From IMG/VR virus record IMGVR_UViG_3300001533_001674, positions 1-26,477 of that record: DNA of 26,477 nucleotides; one strand, 5' to 3'. Each line of letters opens with the position of its first letter. Within the stretch, counting starts at the first letter, position 1. The stretch comes from a virus. A program made the position numbers and the translations under genes. Positions 1 through 7,976 of the stretch are shown here, piece by piece. The notes beneath the pieces were generated by a model. It had not been told where the DNA came from, did not search any database, and saw nothing but the letters and a program-made list of their open reading frames with translations.

Positions 1-380
1 GATACAAGGTATCCAATTAATTTTGCTAACTCTTTTGTCATATTTTCATTATTTCCAAAAATATTTTGACCAAATTGAATACCAACATAATCATCTGTTG
101 TAATATCTTTTGATTTTTTCCAATTAATTTCACCATTTTCAATAACCATTAATGGATGAACATCTGTACATTCAATTTCAAATCCCATGTTAGTTTTTAT
201 TTTTCTAATATTTTGAAAACCATTATTAAAAAAATGTGATGTTTTTTCCTTTCCATTAATACCATAAATAATAATTTCTTTTTCCTTAAATTCATCAATA
301 TTAGCCATAACTTTTTCTTGAATTTCTTCAAAAGAAATCATTCCCTCATCGCAAAATAATATTGTATCATGTTTTACACA
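1..380 (-). other. Intein N-terminal part (Hint domain plus start of LAGLIDADG endonuclease)
   Basis: The reading frame inside prkA continues without a stop but leaves PrkA similarity at Cys226 (codon 380-378). From there 126 residues are visible. Splicing block A starts with the nucleophile Cys1 and reads CVKHDTILFCDEGMISFEEI. Block B is at intein residues 66-80 with the T-x-x-H pair in ECTDVHPLMVI (Thr72, His75). The last visible residues, LAKLIGYLV, match the first LAGLIDADG helix, so a homing endonuclease domain probably follows beyond the edge. The insertion point, directly after PSDPK, is where PrkA proteins normally continue with Ser, a legal +1 extein residue. The C-terminal splicing blocks (His-Asn, then Ser/Thr/Cys) are not visible, so splicing activity is inferred. 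Confidence 0.85.
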
Positions 381-1055
381 TTTTGGATCTGAAGGTTGAA
401 ATGTTCCGATTCCAACTCTATCTTGCTCTGAGAATTTTACTTCCTCAATCGGCACATCTTCCCACAAAATATTACCATTAACATCTGTGTATTTTTCTTT
501 CAACATTTGTCTACATACTGGGCATACAAATCCCTCAATCCTTACCCCAAGATTATCTTGCCAGTATTTGCGATCCTTTTCTGGTATTAGATGTAAAGGT
601 TCTTCATGAAATGGGCATCCGGCTATTGCATATTTTGGTGTAGGATCATTCTCTAATCCCTTCTTTAACAGAGTAGCTATAGTAGATTTTCCAGAGCTAA
701 CTGGGCCAACAAGTATCAAGATTCTCTTACCAGTTTCTGTTCTTCTTGCAGCCGCTTTTAAGAACCTAACAATATCATGTATCGCTTCTGCGGGCCTATC
801 ACCATAGATAGTATCAAAGAAATTATATCTAACGAGATCTTCATATCCACGAGTTTTCATAGAATCATCGATCTGTGTTGTTCCTTTACTCATAATCATA
901 TTATAAATTCTACCAGGTGACAAATTTGATACCTCTGGTGTTTCTTTTACCTTATAGAGGTATTCTATCATGGTTCCCGACCATTCTTTACTTTCCCTCT
1001 TTTCCCTTTGGTCAAAAATAACCTGCCTAAAATCTAAACTATTATCAATCATCAT
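1..1055 (-). CDS. prkA: PrkA-type serine protein kinase, interrupted by intein (partial)
   Basis: The gene enters from the left edge and starts at ATG 1055 (a second ATG follows at 1052). It overlaps the end of the upstream minus-strand gene by 11 nt, so the two are likely translationally coupled. The first 225 codons read as a PrkA N-terminal AAA-like ATPase domain: Walker A GPVSSGKST at residues 117-125, the PrkA-typical CPFHEEPLHLIP at 147-158, CPVC at 178-181 and VGIGTFQPSDPK at 214-225. At codon 226 the PrkA match stops and an intein begins (separate entry). The kinase remainder lies outside the window. PrkA proteins are cytoplasmic Ser/Thr kinases or AAA-type proteins linked to stress and sporulation in bacteria. 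The role of a phage copy is unknown; modification of host proteins is an inference. The family call rests on several long motifs. Confidence 0.85.
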   Translation of the reverse strand, partial: MMIDNSLDFRQVIFDQREKRESKEWSGTMIEYLYKVKETPEVSNLSPGRIYNMIMSKGTTQIDDSMKTRGYEDLVRYNFFDTIYGDRPAEAIHDIVRFLKAAARRTETGKRILILVGPVSSGKSTIATLLKKGLENDPTPKYAIAGCPFHEEPLHLIPEKDRKYWQDNLGVRIEGFVCPVCRQMLKEKYTDVNGNILWEDVPIEEVKFSEQDRVGIGTFQPSDPKCVKHDTILFCDEGMISFEEIQEKVMANIDEFKEKEIIIYGINGKEKTSHFFNNGFQNIRKIKTNMGFEIECTDVHPLMVIENGEINWKKSKDITTDDYVGIQFGQNIFGNNENMTKELAKLIGYLV

Positions 1056-1524
1056 TTTTGGGCTCCCCTTCATTTAAAATTTGTAGTATCTTTTCTCTAT
1101 CCGTTACTAAATACTCCTTTTCATTTTTCTTCTTAGAATTCTTCATTTCAAAAATTCTCTCCTTTATGTCTGTTTCCTTTTCTTTCAATCCTAACATCTT
1201 ATCCTTGATAAGTAAATTTTTAATTCCCGCATCTCTGGCAAAAACCTTTTCCACTGCATTAGTAACGGCATTAACTAATTGACCAGCAACTTCCCCCATC
1301 CTTGGTGTAAAACGACCACTATTGATATTACTCAATATTTTATCTAAGACAACATTAGCTTTAAATATATTATCTTCTAATATCTTATCTGGATTTGTAA
1401 TATCAATACTATCAGTGATTATTTCTAAATTTTCATTATGATTGGAAGATGAAGGATCCTCACAATCCTCATCCTCATCGATACCAAACTCCCTAGCCAA
1501 TTTTTCTAAATCTATATTTTCCAT
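1045..1524 (-). CDS. terS: Probable small terminase subunit (gp16-like)
   Basis: A 159-residue acidic-N-terminus, charged-C-terminus protein whose start at 1524 follows a GAGGA ribosome site on the minus strand. The central stretch RFTPRMGEVAGQLVNAVT (about residues 71-88) resembles the conserved S/T-P-R-x-x-E-V block of T4-family small terminase subunits, which lies in the oligomerising coiled coil. The N-terminal MENIDLEKLAREFGID also resembles the start of T4 gp16. Length is close to T4 gp16 (164 residues). The gene sits head-to-head with terL. The small subunit forms a ring that recognises DNA for packaging and stimulates gp17. It is on the opposite strand to the large subunit and coupled to prkA, which is unusual. 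Identification rests on one motif, length and context. Confidence 0.6.
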   Translation of the reverse strand: MENIDLEKLAREFGIDEDEDCEDPSSSNHNENLEIITDSIDITNPDKILEDNIFKANVVLDKILSNINSGRFTPRMGEVAGQLVNAVTNAVEKVFARDAGIKNLLIKDKMLGLKEKETDIKERIFEMKNSKKKNEKEYLVTDREKILQILNEGEPKNDD

Positions 1525-1639
1525 AAAATTATCCTCGATAAGATACTCTAAATAAATATCCTCACAACTATATTTATTTCCACAACTATATCACCAGGAA
1601 TGTCTTTTGTAAACTAAATATATCAGGGGGAAACATACT
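1525..1639. promoter_or_regulatory. Divergent control region between terS and terL
   Basis: This 115-nt AT-rich gap separates two divergent genes and must hold both start regions. It contains AATAAATA on the plus strand at 1551-1558 and the same sequence on the minus strand at 1571-1578, one base from the T4 late promoter core TATAAATA. It also has an 11-nt direct repeat, CACAACTATAT, at 1563-1573 and 1581-1591. A strong ribosome site, AGGGGG (1625-1630), precedes the GTG start of terL. Promoter activity of the AATAAATA elements is inferred. Confidence 0.35.
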
Positions 1640-3199
1640 GTGAGTGTAAAATATGATGACTTTGTAAAAAGGCCATATGAAGAAAGTGAATATACACCTG
1701 AAATGATTGAAGAACTTCAGAAATCATCAATCGATATATGGCCTTTTCTGAAATACATAAAAGTTATACATCCCGATAAAGGTGAGATTCCATTTGAACC
1801 TTCTCTTAGAAAATTTCAAAAAGAAATATTAGAAACCATTTCTGAGAATAGATTTGTAATATCATTATGTGCCAGACAGTCCGGTAAATCTACAGGAGTA
1901 TCTGCGTATATTCTATGGTATGCCGTATTTCATGCTAATAAAATGATAGGTATTGTTTCTAATAAGCAAACATCCGCTATTCATATATTGTATATTATAC
2001 GCAGAATGTATGAAAGTTTACCATCTTGGATAAAACCAGGTGTAAAGGAGTATAGCAAGACATTTATTACATTTGATAACGGAACGAAAATCGAAGTATC
2101 AGCGACATCTACCGATGCTTTTAGGGGTAGACCATTAAATCTTTTATTTTGTGATGAATTTGCTTTTGTAAGAAAGGGTATCGCTGAAGAATTCTGGTCA
2201 GCCAACTATCCAGCCATTTCAGCATCAAAAAAATCTAAGGTGGTTATTGTCTCAACACCTAATGGTATGTTTAATCTCTTTCACAGGCTCTATTCTGGTG
2301 CAGAAAGAAAAGAAAATATGTTTATCCCATTAAAATATACTTGGAGGGCAGTTCCTGACAGAGACGAAGAGTGGGCTAGACAAGAAAGGAAAAATCTTGG
2401 GGATGTAATGTTTACACAAGAGCAAGAATGCGACTTCCTTGGATCTACTAATACTGTTATAGACACAAATGTATTGGGATATTTATTTCAGAATATTCAA
2501 AATCCTCTATTATTACAATTAGATAATAAGCTTAGAATCTATGAGAAACCCGAAAAAGGATCCATTTACGTTCTGGGTTGTGATGTCGCTAAAGGTACTG
2601 GTGAGCACTACTCTACAATTCAAATCTTAAAAATAATAGGATTAAAACCAATAAATTTAAAACAAGTCGCTGTATTTGAATCAAATACCACTGATATTTA
2701 TTCATTCTCATCAATAATAAATAGGATATCATTATATTATAGTAATTCTTATATACTTGTTGAAAATAATGCTGAAGGATCGTCTGTAGTTGACAGATTA
2801 TGGTGGGATTTTGAAAACGGTAGATTAGTAAATAGTGGATCAAAAAGTAAAGATTTAGGAATAAGAGCTACTAGATCCACAAAGCCTAAGGCAGTTCTTT
2901 ATATGAAAAGAGTTATTGAGGATAATAGTTTGAGTATTGCAGATACTGGGACAGTAAATCAATTAAGTTCATTTGTGGAAAAAAATGGAAAATTTTTTGG
3001 CAAAGATATGCCTGATGATCTAGTATCCGGCCTTTATTGGGCTTGTTATGTATTTACAATGAAAGATATTCTTAATGATGAAGTGAAATTAAAAGATGAC
3101 AATGAAGATATCAATGATGCCTGGGGTATATTATCAGATGTCGTTGATGATTTTGAGGATGAATGGGAATGGTTAAAGGATATATCTTTACAAGGTTAA
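1640..3199 (+). CDS. terL: Terminase large subunit (gp17-like packaging ATPase/nuclease)
   Basis: A 519-residue DNA-packaging motor protein. The ATPase domain has Walker A ARQSGKST (78-85), Walker B LLFCDE (168-173) and coupling motif VSTPNG (204-209). The C-terminal RNase H-like nuclease has the expected acidic triad: Asp315 in GCDVAKG, Glu375 in VENNAEG and Asp459/460 in MPDDLVSG. It translocates DNA into the prohead at the portal and cuts the concatemer. The start is GTG at 1640, preceded at good spacing by AGGGGG. It is somewhat shorter than T4 gp17 (610 residues) but all catalytic motifs are present. The next gene begins 55 nt downstream after a late promoter. Confidence 0.97.
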   Translation: MSVKYDDFVKRPYEESEYTPEMIEELQKSSIDIWPFLKYIKVIHPDKGEIPFEPSLRKFQKEILETISENRFVISLCARQSGKSTGVSAYILWYAVFHANKMIGIVSNKQTSAIHILYIIRRMYESLPSWIKPGVKEYSKTFITFDNGTKIEVSATSTDAFRGRPLNLLFCDEFAFVRKGIAEEFWSANYPAISASKKSKVVIVSTPNGMFNLFHRLYSGAERKENMFIPLKYTWRAVPDRDEEWARQERKNLGDVMFTQEQECDFLGSTNTVIDTNVLGYLFQNIQNPLLLQLDNKLRIYEKPEKGSIYVLGCDVAKGTGEHYSTIQILKIIGLKPINLKQVAVFESNTTDIYSFSSIINRISLYYSNSYILVENNAEGSSVVDRLWWDFENGRLVNSGSKSKDLGIRATRSTKPKAVLYMKRVIEDNSLSIADTGTVNQLSSFVEKNGKFFGKDMPDDLVSGLYWACYVFTMKDILNDEVKLKDDNEDINDAWGILSDVVDDFEDEWEWLKDISLQG

Positions 3200-3230
3200 T
3201 TAAAGGGGATTATGAAAGAAAGTGGTAATA

Positions 3231-3238
3231 TATAAATA
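3231..3238 (+). promoter_or_regulatory. T4-type late promoter upstream of gp13
   Basis: Perfect TATAAATA core in the only sizeable gap between terL and the gp13-like gene, 17 nt before the ATG at 3255. The flanks (AATATATAAATA, then AGG and GGAA) resemble those of the promoter at 6233-6240. A gp55-type sigma factor that would read it is encoded at 22694. Confidence 0.7.
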
Positions 3239-3254
3239 CAGGTAGGGAATAGAA

Positions 3255-4040
3255 ATGAAAAAGTCAGAACTTGCTGAAAAGATAAAAAGACGATTGGGAT
3301 ATCCTCTAGTAAAAATCGAACTAGAGGCTGAACAGATTGACGATGCCATTGATGATGCTAGACAAAAGTTTATGAGGTGGGCTGTTGGTCAGGCAACACA
3401 GGAAACCTATTGTCTAATGATGTTATCAGCCGGGCAATATGAATATGAAATGCCGTCTTCATGTAAGGAGGTTATTGGGTATAGCACCAGAACAACCGGA
3501 GGTATAAATACCCTTTTTACCGTAGATAACTACTTATTTAATATGGGTATGTATGATATATTCACATTGAATGAATCTGGATATACTCTTGTTTCGTATC
3601 ATATTGCTAGAGATTTTTTGGATACAATGAAAAAATATTCAGTTGATCAATGGAATTTTAAATATCATCCATATACCAATATACTTGAAATAAATCCAAC
3701 ACCCGCATCTGGAAATTCACTATCATGGACAGATGCTAATGGAACTGCTTATGGTCCATATGACTCCCCTGGATTTATGTTAATTCGATACTTTGCTGTA
3801 GAAGGCGACGATGAAGATATATATACAAGATCATGGGTAAGAGATTATGCTACAGCTTTATGTAAAGTAATGCTGGGGAGAGTACGATCAAAGTTTGAGA
3901 GTTTTGCATCTATCGGTAATACGGGTATATCATTAGATGGTAGTAATTTGATATCGGAAGGTAAAGAAGAAATAGAAGCCCTATCAGAAAGTGTAAAAGA
4001 TAGTGAAGTATACGAAGGATATGGCATTGAAATTGGCTAA
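3255..4040 (+). CDS. gp13: Head completion/neck protein, gp13-like
   Basis: A 261-residue protein. The N-terminus (KIKRRLGYPLVKIELEAEQI, residues 9-28, then an acidic helix) closely follows the T4 gp13 opening block, in which L-G-x-P is followed by V-E-L and a D-Q-I-D type helix. The C-terminal part has the family's WVRDYATALCKVMLGRVRSKF helix and a GISLDGSNLISEGKEEIEAL tail. In T4, gp13 with gp14 closes the portal vertex after packaging and forms the neck to which the tail joins. It is the first gene behind the 3231 late promoter and is followed 11 nt later by the gp14-like gene, the same pairing as in T4. Confidence 0.85.
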   Translation: MKKSELAEKIKRRLGYPLVKIELEAEQIDDAIDDARQKFMRWAVGQATQETYCLMMLSAGQYEYEMPSSCKEVIGYSTRTTGGINTLFTVDNYLFNMGMYDIFTLNESGYTLVSYHIARDFLDTMKKYSVDQWNFKYHPYTNILEINPTPASGNSLSWTDANGTAYGPYDSPGFMLIRYFAVEGDDEDIYTRSWVRDYATALCKVMLGRVRSKFESFASIGNTGISLDGSNLISEGKEEIEALSESVKDSEVYEGYGIEIG

Positions 4041-4051
4041 AGAGGACATAT

Positions 4052-4663
4052 ATGAGAACTGTTCTATCTGGTAGACATAAACCTAAATGGAATTTACATG
4101 ATCTTTATGATAATAGAGAGCATAATCTATTTCAAAGTTTTATTATGGAATTTACTGATATAGGTGGTATACAGATAAAATACTACATAAGAGATGCAAA
4201 TATAGCAGATTATGATGTTCTATATGGTGAGCATCAGTATTATGGATTTTTGGATCCAAAGACAACAAAGATTTTATATGATGTAGAAGACGAACCTCAA
4301 ATGTGGTCTCCTTTTGGAGTATGGGGAACCGATGTTGTCACCTCCTTTATACCAATGGGAACGTTCTACAGAGATGTAAGCAATTTAGTAGACCCAAAAA
4401 TTGGCGATGTTATTGTAACAGAATGGAATAGTAGACATTATGAAATTGCTCATGTCGATAGTGATGACAAAATTTTTCAGCTGAAGAAACAAATATGGGT
4501 CATTATAATGAGACCTTATAGATTTTCTGAACAAAGTGATGAGGCATCAACACTTTCACAGATGCCTTCAATTTCAGCAGCTGGTGAAAATGAATGGATA
4601 CAAGATCAAAGTGATAATATCGAAAATTATGATGATGTTGATTCTTCAATATATGGTTTCTAA
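4052..4663 (+). CDS. gp14: Neck protein, gp14-like
   Basis: A 203-residue protein behind an AGAGGA ribosome site. The order of elements matches gp14: an N-terminal FIMEFTDIGGIQIKYYIRDA segment followed by the VLYGEH block (near residue 55), a central PKIGDVIVTEWNSRHYEIAHV block (about 114-134) and KIFQLKKQIWVIIMRPYRFS near 140-160. In T4, gp14 assembles with gp13 at the head-tail connector. The acidic, polar C-terminal 45 residues look disordered. It lies directly between gp13 and a small CTS-bearing gene. Confidence 0.83.
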   Translation: MRTVLSGRHKPKWNLHDLYDNREHNLFQSFIMEFTDIGGIQIKYYIRDANIADYDVLYGEHQYYGFLDPKTTKILYDVEDEPQMWSPFGVWGTDVVTSFIPMGTFYRDVSNLVDPKIGDVIVTEWNSRHYEIAHVDSDDKIFQLKKQIWVIIMRPYRFSEQSDEASTLSQMPSISAAGENEWIQDQSDNIENYDDVDSSIYGF

Positions 4664-4689
4664 GAAATATTTGAAATTAGGAGAAAATA

Positions 4690-4890
4690 ATGAAAATTTA
4701 TGAAAAATATTTACAGGAAAAAAGAAAGTTATCCGTGCCAGAAAAGCATCAAGAGAAAATTGCTAAAGATACACTTAAGATGTCGGATGTTGGGGCTAAT
4801 ATCATGGGTGGAATGAACAAAAAGGAAGCTGTAGAATTTCTAAAATCGATAGGATATACAGATAACGAAATTAAGAAATTATCTAAATAA
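4690..4890 (+). CDS. Small protein with capsid-targeting-like leader
   Basis: A 66-residue lysine-rich protein behind a good AGGAG ribosome site. Its first ten residues, MKIYEKYLQE, have the same spacing of M-K, Tyr, aromatic, aliphatic and Glu as the T4 internal-protein capsid-targeting leader (MKTYQEFIAE). Cleavage after L-Q-E by a gp21-type protease would leave about 56 residues. The rest (KIAKDTLKMSDVGANIMGGM followed by a KKEAVEFLKSIGYTDNEIKKL helix pair) resembles small UBA-like or tail domains, but I do not recognise a function. It sits between neck genes gp14 and gp15, so it is certainly in a late operon. An internal head protein is the most economical guess. Confidence 0.75.
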   Translation: MKIYEKYLQEKRKLSVPEKHQEKIAKDTLKMSDVGANIMGGMNKKEAVEFLKSIGYTDNEIKKLSK

Positions 4891-4904
4891 TTTAAAGGAA
4901 GGAA

Positions 4905-5672
4905 ATGAGAGGATATTTTTATTACCAGACTATAAGAAAAACCATTATTCAATTTTTGGACATGTTCTCAAGAATTGATATTGCAAGATATAATAGTGCT
5001 GGTAGTGTAATAAAGTATGTAAATGTTCCATTAAAATTTGGGCCGAAATCTAAGGTCTATACATGGATAGTTGAGCAAAGTAGACGAGATATCGTATTAC
5101 CTATTATGTCAGTATCTATGCAGTCCCTGGAATTTGCATCTGATAGAATGGGGCAAGCCAAAGATGACATAAAGGTATCAACTGATATCGGCACCAAAGT
5201 TGTCAATACATATCTTACACCTATACCATACAATATACAATTTAATCTGCATATATGGTCACTTTATATGAGTGATATTGATCAGATCTATGAGCAAATA
5301 TTACCTTATTTTTCACCACACGCCTTTGTAAGAATAAATATACCAGAGCTAGATACAACATTTGATATTAAAGTTGTCCTTCAGGATAGCTCACCTGAGA
5401 TAGACGATGAATGGGAAGACGATGGAATAAGAAATATACGATGGCTCTCTACCTTTCAAGTTCAGACTTATGTATTTAAACCTATTTCTGATACCGATTT
5501 TATTGAAAAAATCTATAATAACATCTATACAAACGAGGATGCTTTTGATGCTAGAGATACAACAGAAACATATCTACCTAGCGGATATACGGAAAGTATC
5601 TATCAGAAAGGGTTGTCTATTTCTGGTGGGACTGTACTATATGATCAAGAAATTTTTCATAGTGGAGAATAA
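4905..5672 (+). CDS. gp15: Tail completion / sheath stabiliser, gp15-like
   Basis: A 255-residue protein starting after AAGGAAGG. The opening GYFYYQTIRK with IQFLDMFSRIDIAR closely parallels T4 gp15 (GYFYNSSFRRY, then a DLFSNIQIKR type segment). The middle has the family block TPIPYNIQFNLHIWSLYMSD, then IYEQILPYFSPHAFVRI. In T4, gp15 forms a hexamer that caps the tail, stabilises the uncontracted sheath and joins the tail to the neck. It overlaps nothing and is followed after 2 nt by a tube-like gene. A 71-codon overlapping frame at 5470 is a shadow. Confidence 0.92.
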   Translation: MRGYFYYQTIRKTIIQFLDMFSRIDIARYNSAGSVIKYVNVPLKFGPKSKVYTWIVEQSRRDIVLPIMSVSMQSLEFASDRMGQAKDDIKVSTDIGTKVVNTYLTPIPYNIQFNLHIWSLYMSDIDQIYEQILPYFSPHAFVRINIPELDTTFDIKVVLQDSSPEIDDEWEDDGIRNIRWLSTFQVQTYVFKPISDTDFIEKIYNNIYTNEDAFDARDTTETYLPSGYTESIYQKGLSISGGTVLYDQEIFHSGE

Positions 5673-5674
5673 AG

Positions 5675-6193
5675 ATGTCAGTTAATATAACAGTAGATAA
5701 AGCGACTGGATCTAATTTTCAGTTAGTAATACCAAAAATACCTTCAGAAAGCACTTTGGATGCTACTGATGAACTTATATTAAATATACATGGATGTCCT
5801 GTTCCAGGGATAACTTTAGGAACAGAAGAATTTAGGTGGCAAGCTTGGACATGTAAGATGGCTGCCCCACCAATAGAGTTTGAACCATGGTCATTTACAT
5901 TTACTGTTGATTCTGAATTTAGAAACTGGAAAGTTATATATGATTGGATAATGTATATTAATAATAATCTGGATATAGCTGGAAAATCTAACAGACCGGC
6001 CGATAGTGATACTTATACGATAGACTGTACATTAAAGATTTTAAATAATTTTCATCAAAAAGTATTTAATATTCAGTTTAAAAATGCATGGCCTCAGAAT
6101 CTTGGTGAGGTAACAATGTCACAGCGAGAGGGTGAAGTTAATTTAGATGCTACCTGCACATTAATGTATGATAGATATGAAGTTGTTAATTAA
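5675..6193 (+). CDS. Tail tube-like protein (first paralogue)
   Basis: A 172-residue protein with tube-fold features: SNFQLVIPKIP near the N-terminus, the strand NIHGCPVPGITLG, the segment WSFTFTVDSEFRNWKVIYDWI (about 73-93) and a C-terminal FKNAWPQNLGEVTMSQREG loop-strand that has a counterpart (LVNAWPSSIGAMELSYDST) in the tube protein at 7977. It therefore looks like a diverged paralogue of the gp19-like protein. It could be a tube terminator, tube initiator (gp54-like) or minor tube subunit. Placement between gp15 and the sheath points to the head-proximal end of the tail, but this is inference. The start is 2 nt after the gp15 stop, with GGAG upstream inside gp15. Confidence 0.75.
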   Translation: MSVNITVDKATGSNFQLVIPKIPSESTLDATDELILNIHGCPVPGITLGTEEFRWQAWTCKMAAPPIEFEPWSFTFTVDSEFRNWKVIYDWIMYINNNLDIAGKSNRPADSDTYTIDCTLKILNNFHQKVFNIQFKNAWPQNLGEVTMSQREGEVNLDATCTLMYDRYEVVN

Positions 6194-6194
6194 A

Positions 6195-6202
6195 TATAAA
6201 TA
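6195..6202 (+). promoter_or_regulatory. T4-type late promoter 1 upstream of sheath gene
   Basis: Perfect TATAAATA core immediately after the stop of the tube-like gene, 80 nt before the sheath ATG. First of three promoter-like cores in tandem. Confidence 0.6.
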
Positions 6203-6232
6203 GAAGAGAACAAGAAATAAAAGTCAGGAATA

Positions 6233-6240
6233 TATAAATA
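6233..6240 (+). promoter_or_regulatory. T4-type late promoter 2 upstream of sheath gene
   Basis: Perfect TATAAATA core in the context AATATATAAATAAGG, sharing flanks with the promoter at 3231. A near-core CATAAATA follows at 6253-6260. The sheath is one of the most abundant virion proteins, consistent with reinforced late transcription. Confidence 0.7.
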
Positions 6241-6282
6241 AGGATAGAGAAGCATAAATATGCAAATGGAGGATAAAATCAG

Positions 6283-7953
6283 ATGGGATTTTACATAAGC
6301 CCTATAATAGACGTTAATGAGATTGATTTATCAACAACAGTCCCGGCTGCCGCAACTACAATAGCAGCTACCGTATTAAGAAATACATACAAAGGGCCAG
6401 AAAGAAAAAGAACATTAATTACGGATATAGATACTCTTATAGATACTTTCGGGGAGCCGACTGATGTAGCAGCTTGCTATGAAGATATACTTTCAGCTAT
6501 GGGTTATCTAAAATATGGTAATATGCTATATTGCACAAGGAACATGCCAACATCAGCATCATTTGCTGGAACTGAGGCACCAAGTGGATCAGAATCAACA
6601 TTTGTTCCATATGAAGTTACAGTATCAAGCGATACATTATGGTTTATAGCTAATTCACGGGGAGAATGGGGTAATAGTATAAGATTAGCCATAGCTGATT
6701 ATTCAACATATAATGCTATAGCATCTGGTGGTCATTCTGATTGGGATACATACTCTGCATTGTCTTCTATAGATAGTTCTCTGGCAGATGATAAAAGTCT
6801 TCTTATTGTAGTTCAGAGTTGTGCCCAAAATAAGGATACTTCTGTTGACTCAAATTGGGAGACAGTTGAATATTGGAACGTTTCTACGGATCCATCTGCT
6901 GTTGATGATGAAGGTGCTAATAGATTTATAGAATCCGCAATTAATAATTCATCTAGTTATATTAGAGTGGCAATGTTAGCAGCTCAGAAAAGTCTGGCGA
7001 TAACTTTGTCTACTTCAGAATGGCAGCAATTTGGTGGTGGGATTTCGGGTAATGACGATGATATTAGTGAGGGTAATATACAGTTAGACTTTGATCTATA
7101 TGCGAATAGTGAGCAGATAGATGTCAATATGTTTATTGATTCTGGAAAGTCAACTACTATAAAATCATATATAGCATCTATCTGTAAAGATACAAGAAAA
7201 GATTGTATGGCTATACTAGATTGTCTTAAGGCAGATGTTGTAAATAATCCAGGAAGTGAAGCTACTTGTTTAAGAACATATAGTCTAGAAACATTAAATA
7301 TTAATAATAGCTATGCAGCACTTTATGGAAACTGGTTAAATGTTTACGATAAGTGGAATGGTAAATATCGTTGGATACCAGCATCGGGTCATGTCGCTGG
7401 TATATATGCTAATACTGACTATGTTGCGGATCCATGGTTTGCACCTGCCGGTCTTAACAGAGCTATATTGACTAATGTTAGAAAATTAGCTTGGAATCCT
7501 ACAGAAGGGGAGAGAAATATACTCTATAAAGCTAAGATAAATCCAATAGTTAGTTTCTCAGGTCAAGGAAAGGTTATATGGGGCCAAAAAACACAATTAA
7601 GCAAATCATCTGCATTTGATAGAGTTAATGTTAGAAGATTATTTATTGTGTTAGAAAAATCTATATCTACAGCAGCTAGATATTTCCTATTTGATCCTAA
7701 TGATGAGGTAACAAGAGCACAATTAGTAAATATGATTGATCCGTTCCTTAGAGATACACAGGCTAGAAGAGGTGTTTATGAATATCTAATAGTATGTGAT
7801 ACAACAAATAATACAACAGAAAGAATTGATAGGAATGAATTATGGGCTGATATCTATATTAAACCAACAAGGGCTGCTGAATTTATTGTACTAAACTTTA
7901 TAGCAACAAAGACAGGAGCATCATTTGCTGAGATTCAATCTGGAGCGGCTTAA
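6283..7953 (+). CDS. gp18: Tail sheath protein, gp18-like
   Basis: A 556-residue contractile sheath protein. The N-terminus GFYISPIIDVNEIDLST and the block RNTYKGPERKRTLITD are typical sheath starts. The C-terminal domain has NVRRLFIVLEKSIS, a FLRDTQARRGVYEYLIVCD strand set and the terminal DIYIKPTRAAEFIVLNFIATKTG, the parts of gp18 that interlock in the sheath lattice. Subunits form six-start rings round the tube and contract to drive infection. It is close to T4 gp18 in length (659) with a smaller outer-domain insertion. Start by GGAGG 13 nt upstream; preceded by tandem late promoters. Confidence 0.95.
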   Translation: MGFYISPIIDVNEIDLSTTVPAAATTIAATVLRNTYKGPERKRTLITDIDTLIDTFGEPTDVAACYEDILSAMGYLKYGNMLYCTRNMPTSASFAGTEAPSGSESTFVPYEVTVSSDTLWFIANSRGEWGNSIRLAIADYSTYNAIASGGHSDWDTYSALSSIDSSLADDKSLLIVVQSCAQNKDTSVDSNWETVEYWNVSTDPSAVDDEGANRFIESAINNSSSYIRVAMLAAQKSLAITLSTSEWQQFGGGISGNDDDISEGNIQLDFDLYANSEQIDVNMFIDSGKSTTIKSYIASICKDTRKDCMAILDCLKADVVNNPGSEATCLRTYSLETLNINNSYAALYGNWLNVYDKWNGKYRWIPASGHVAGIYANTDYVADPWFAPAGLNRAILTNVRKLAWNPTEGERNILYKAKINPIVSFSGQGKVIWGQKTQLSKSSAFDRVNVRRLFIVLEKSISTAARYFLFDPNDEVTRAQLVNMIDPFLRDTQARRGVYEYLIVCDTTNNTTERIDRNELWADIYIKPTRAAEFIVLNFIATKTGASFAEIQSGAA

Positions 7954-7976
7954 TTTTAAAGGAGGAAGTAAAATAA

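Noticed and set aside
3213-3231. Very short ATG frame (MKESGN…) between terL and gp13
   Set aside because: Only seven codons and running into the late promoter; nothing indicates it is translated as a product.
5470-5685. 71-residue plus-strand frame overlapping the end of gp15
   Set aside because: It is a shifted-frame shadow of gp15 with no ribosome site and no recognisable sequence.
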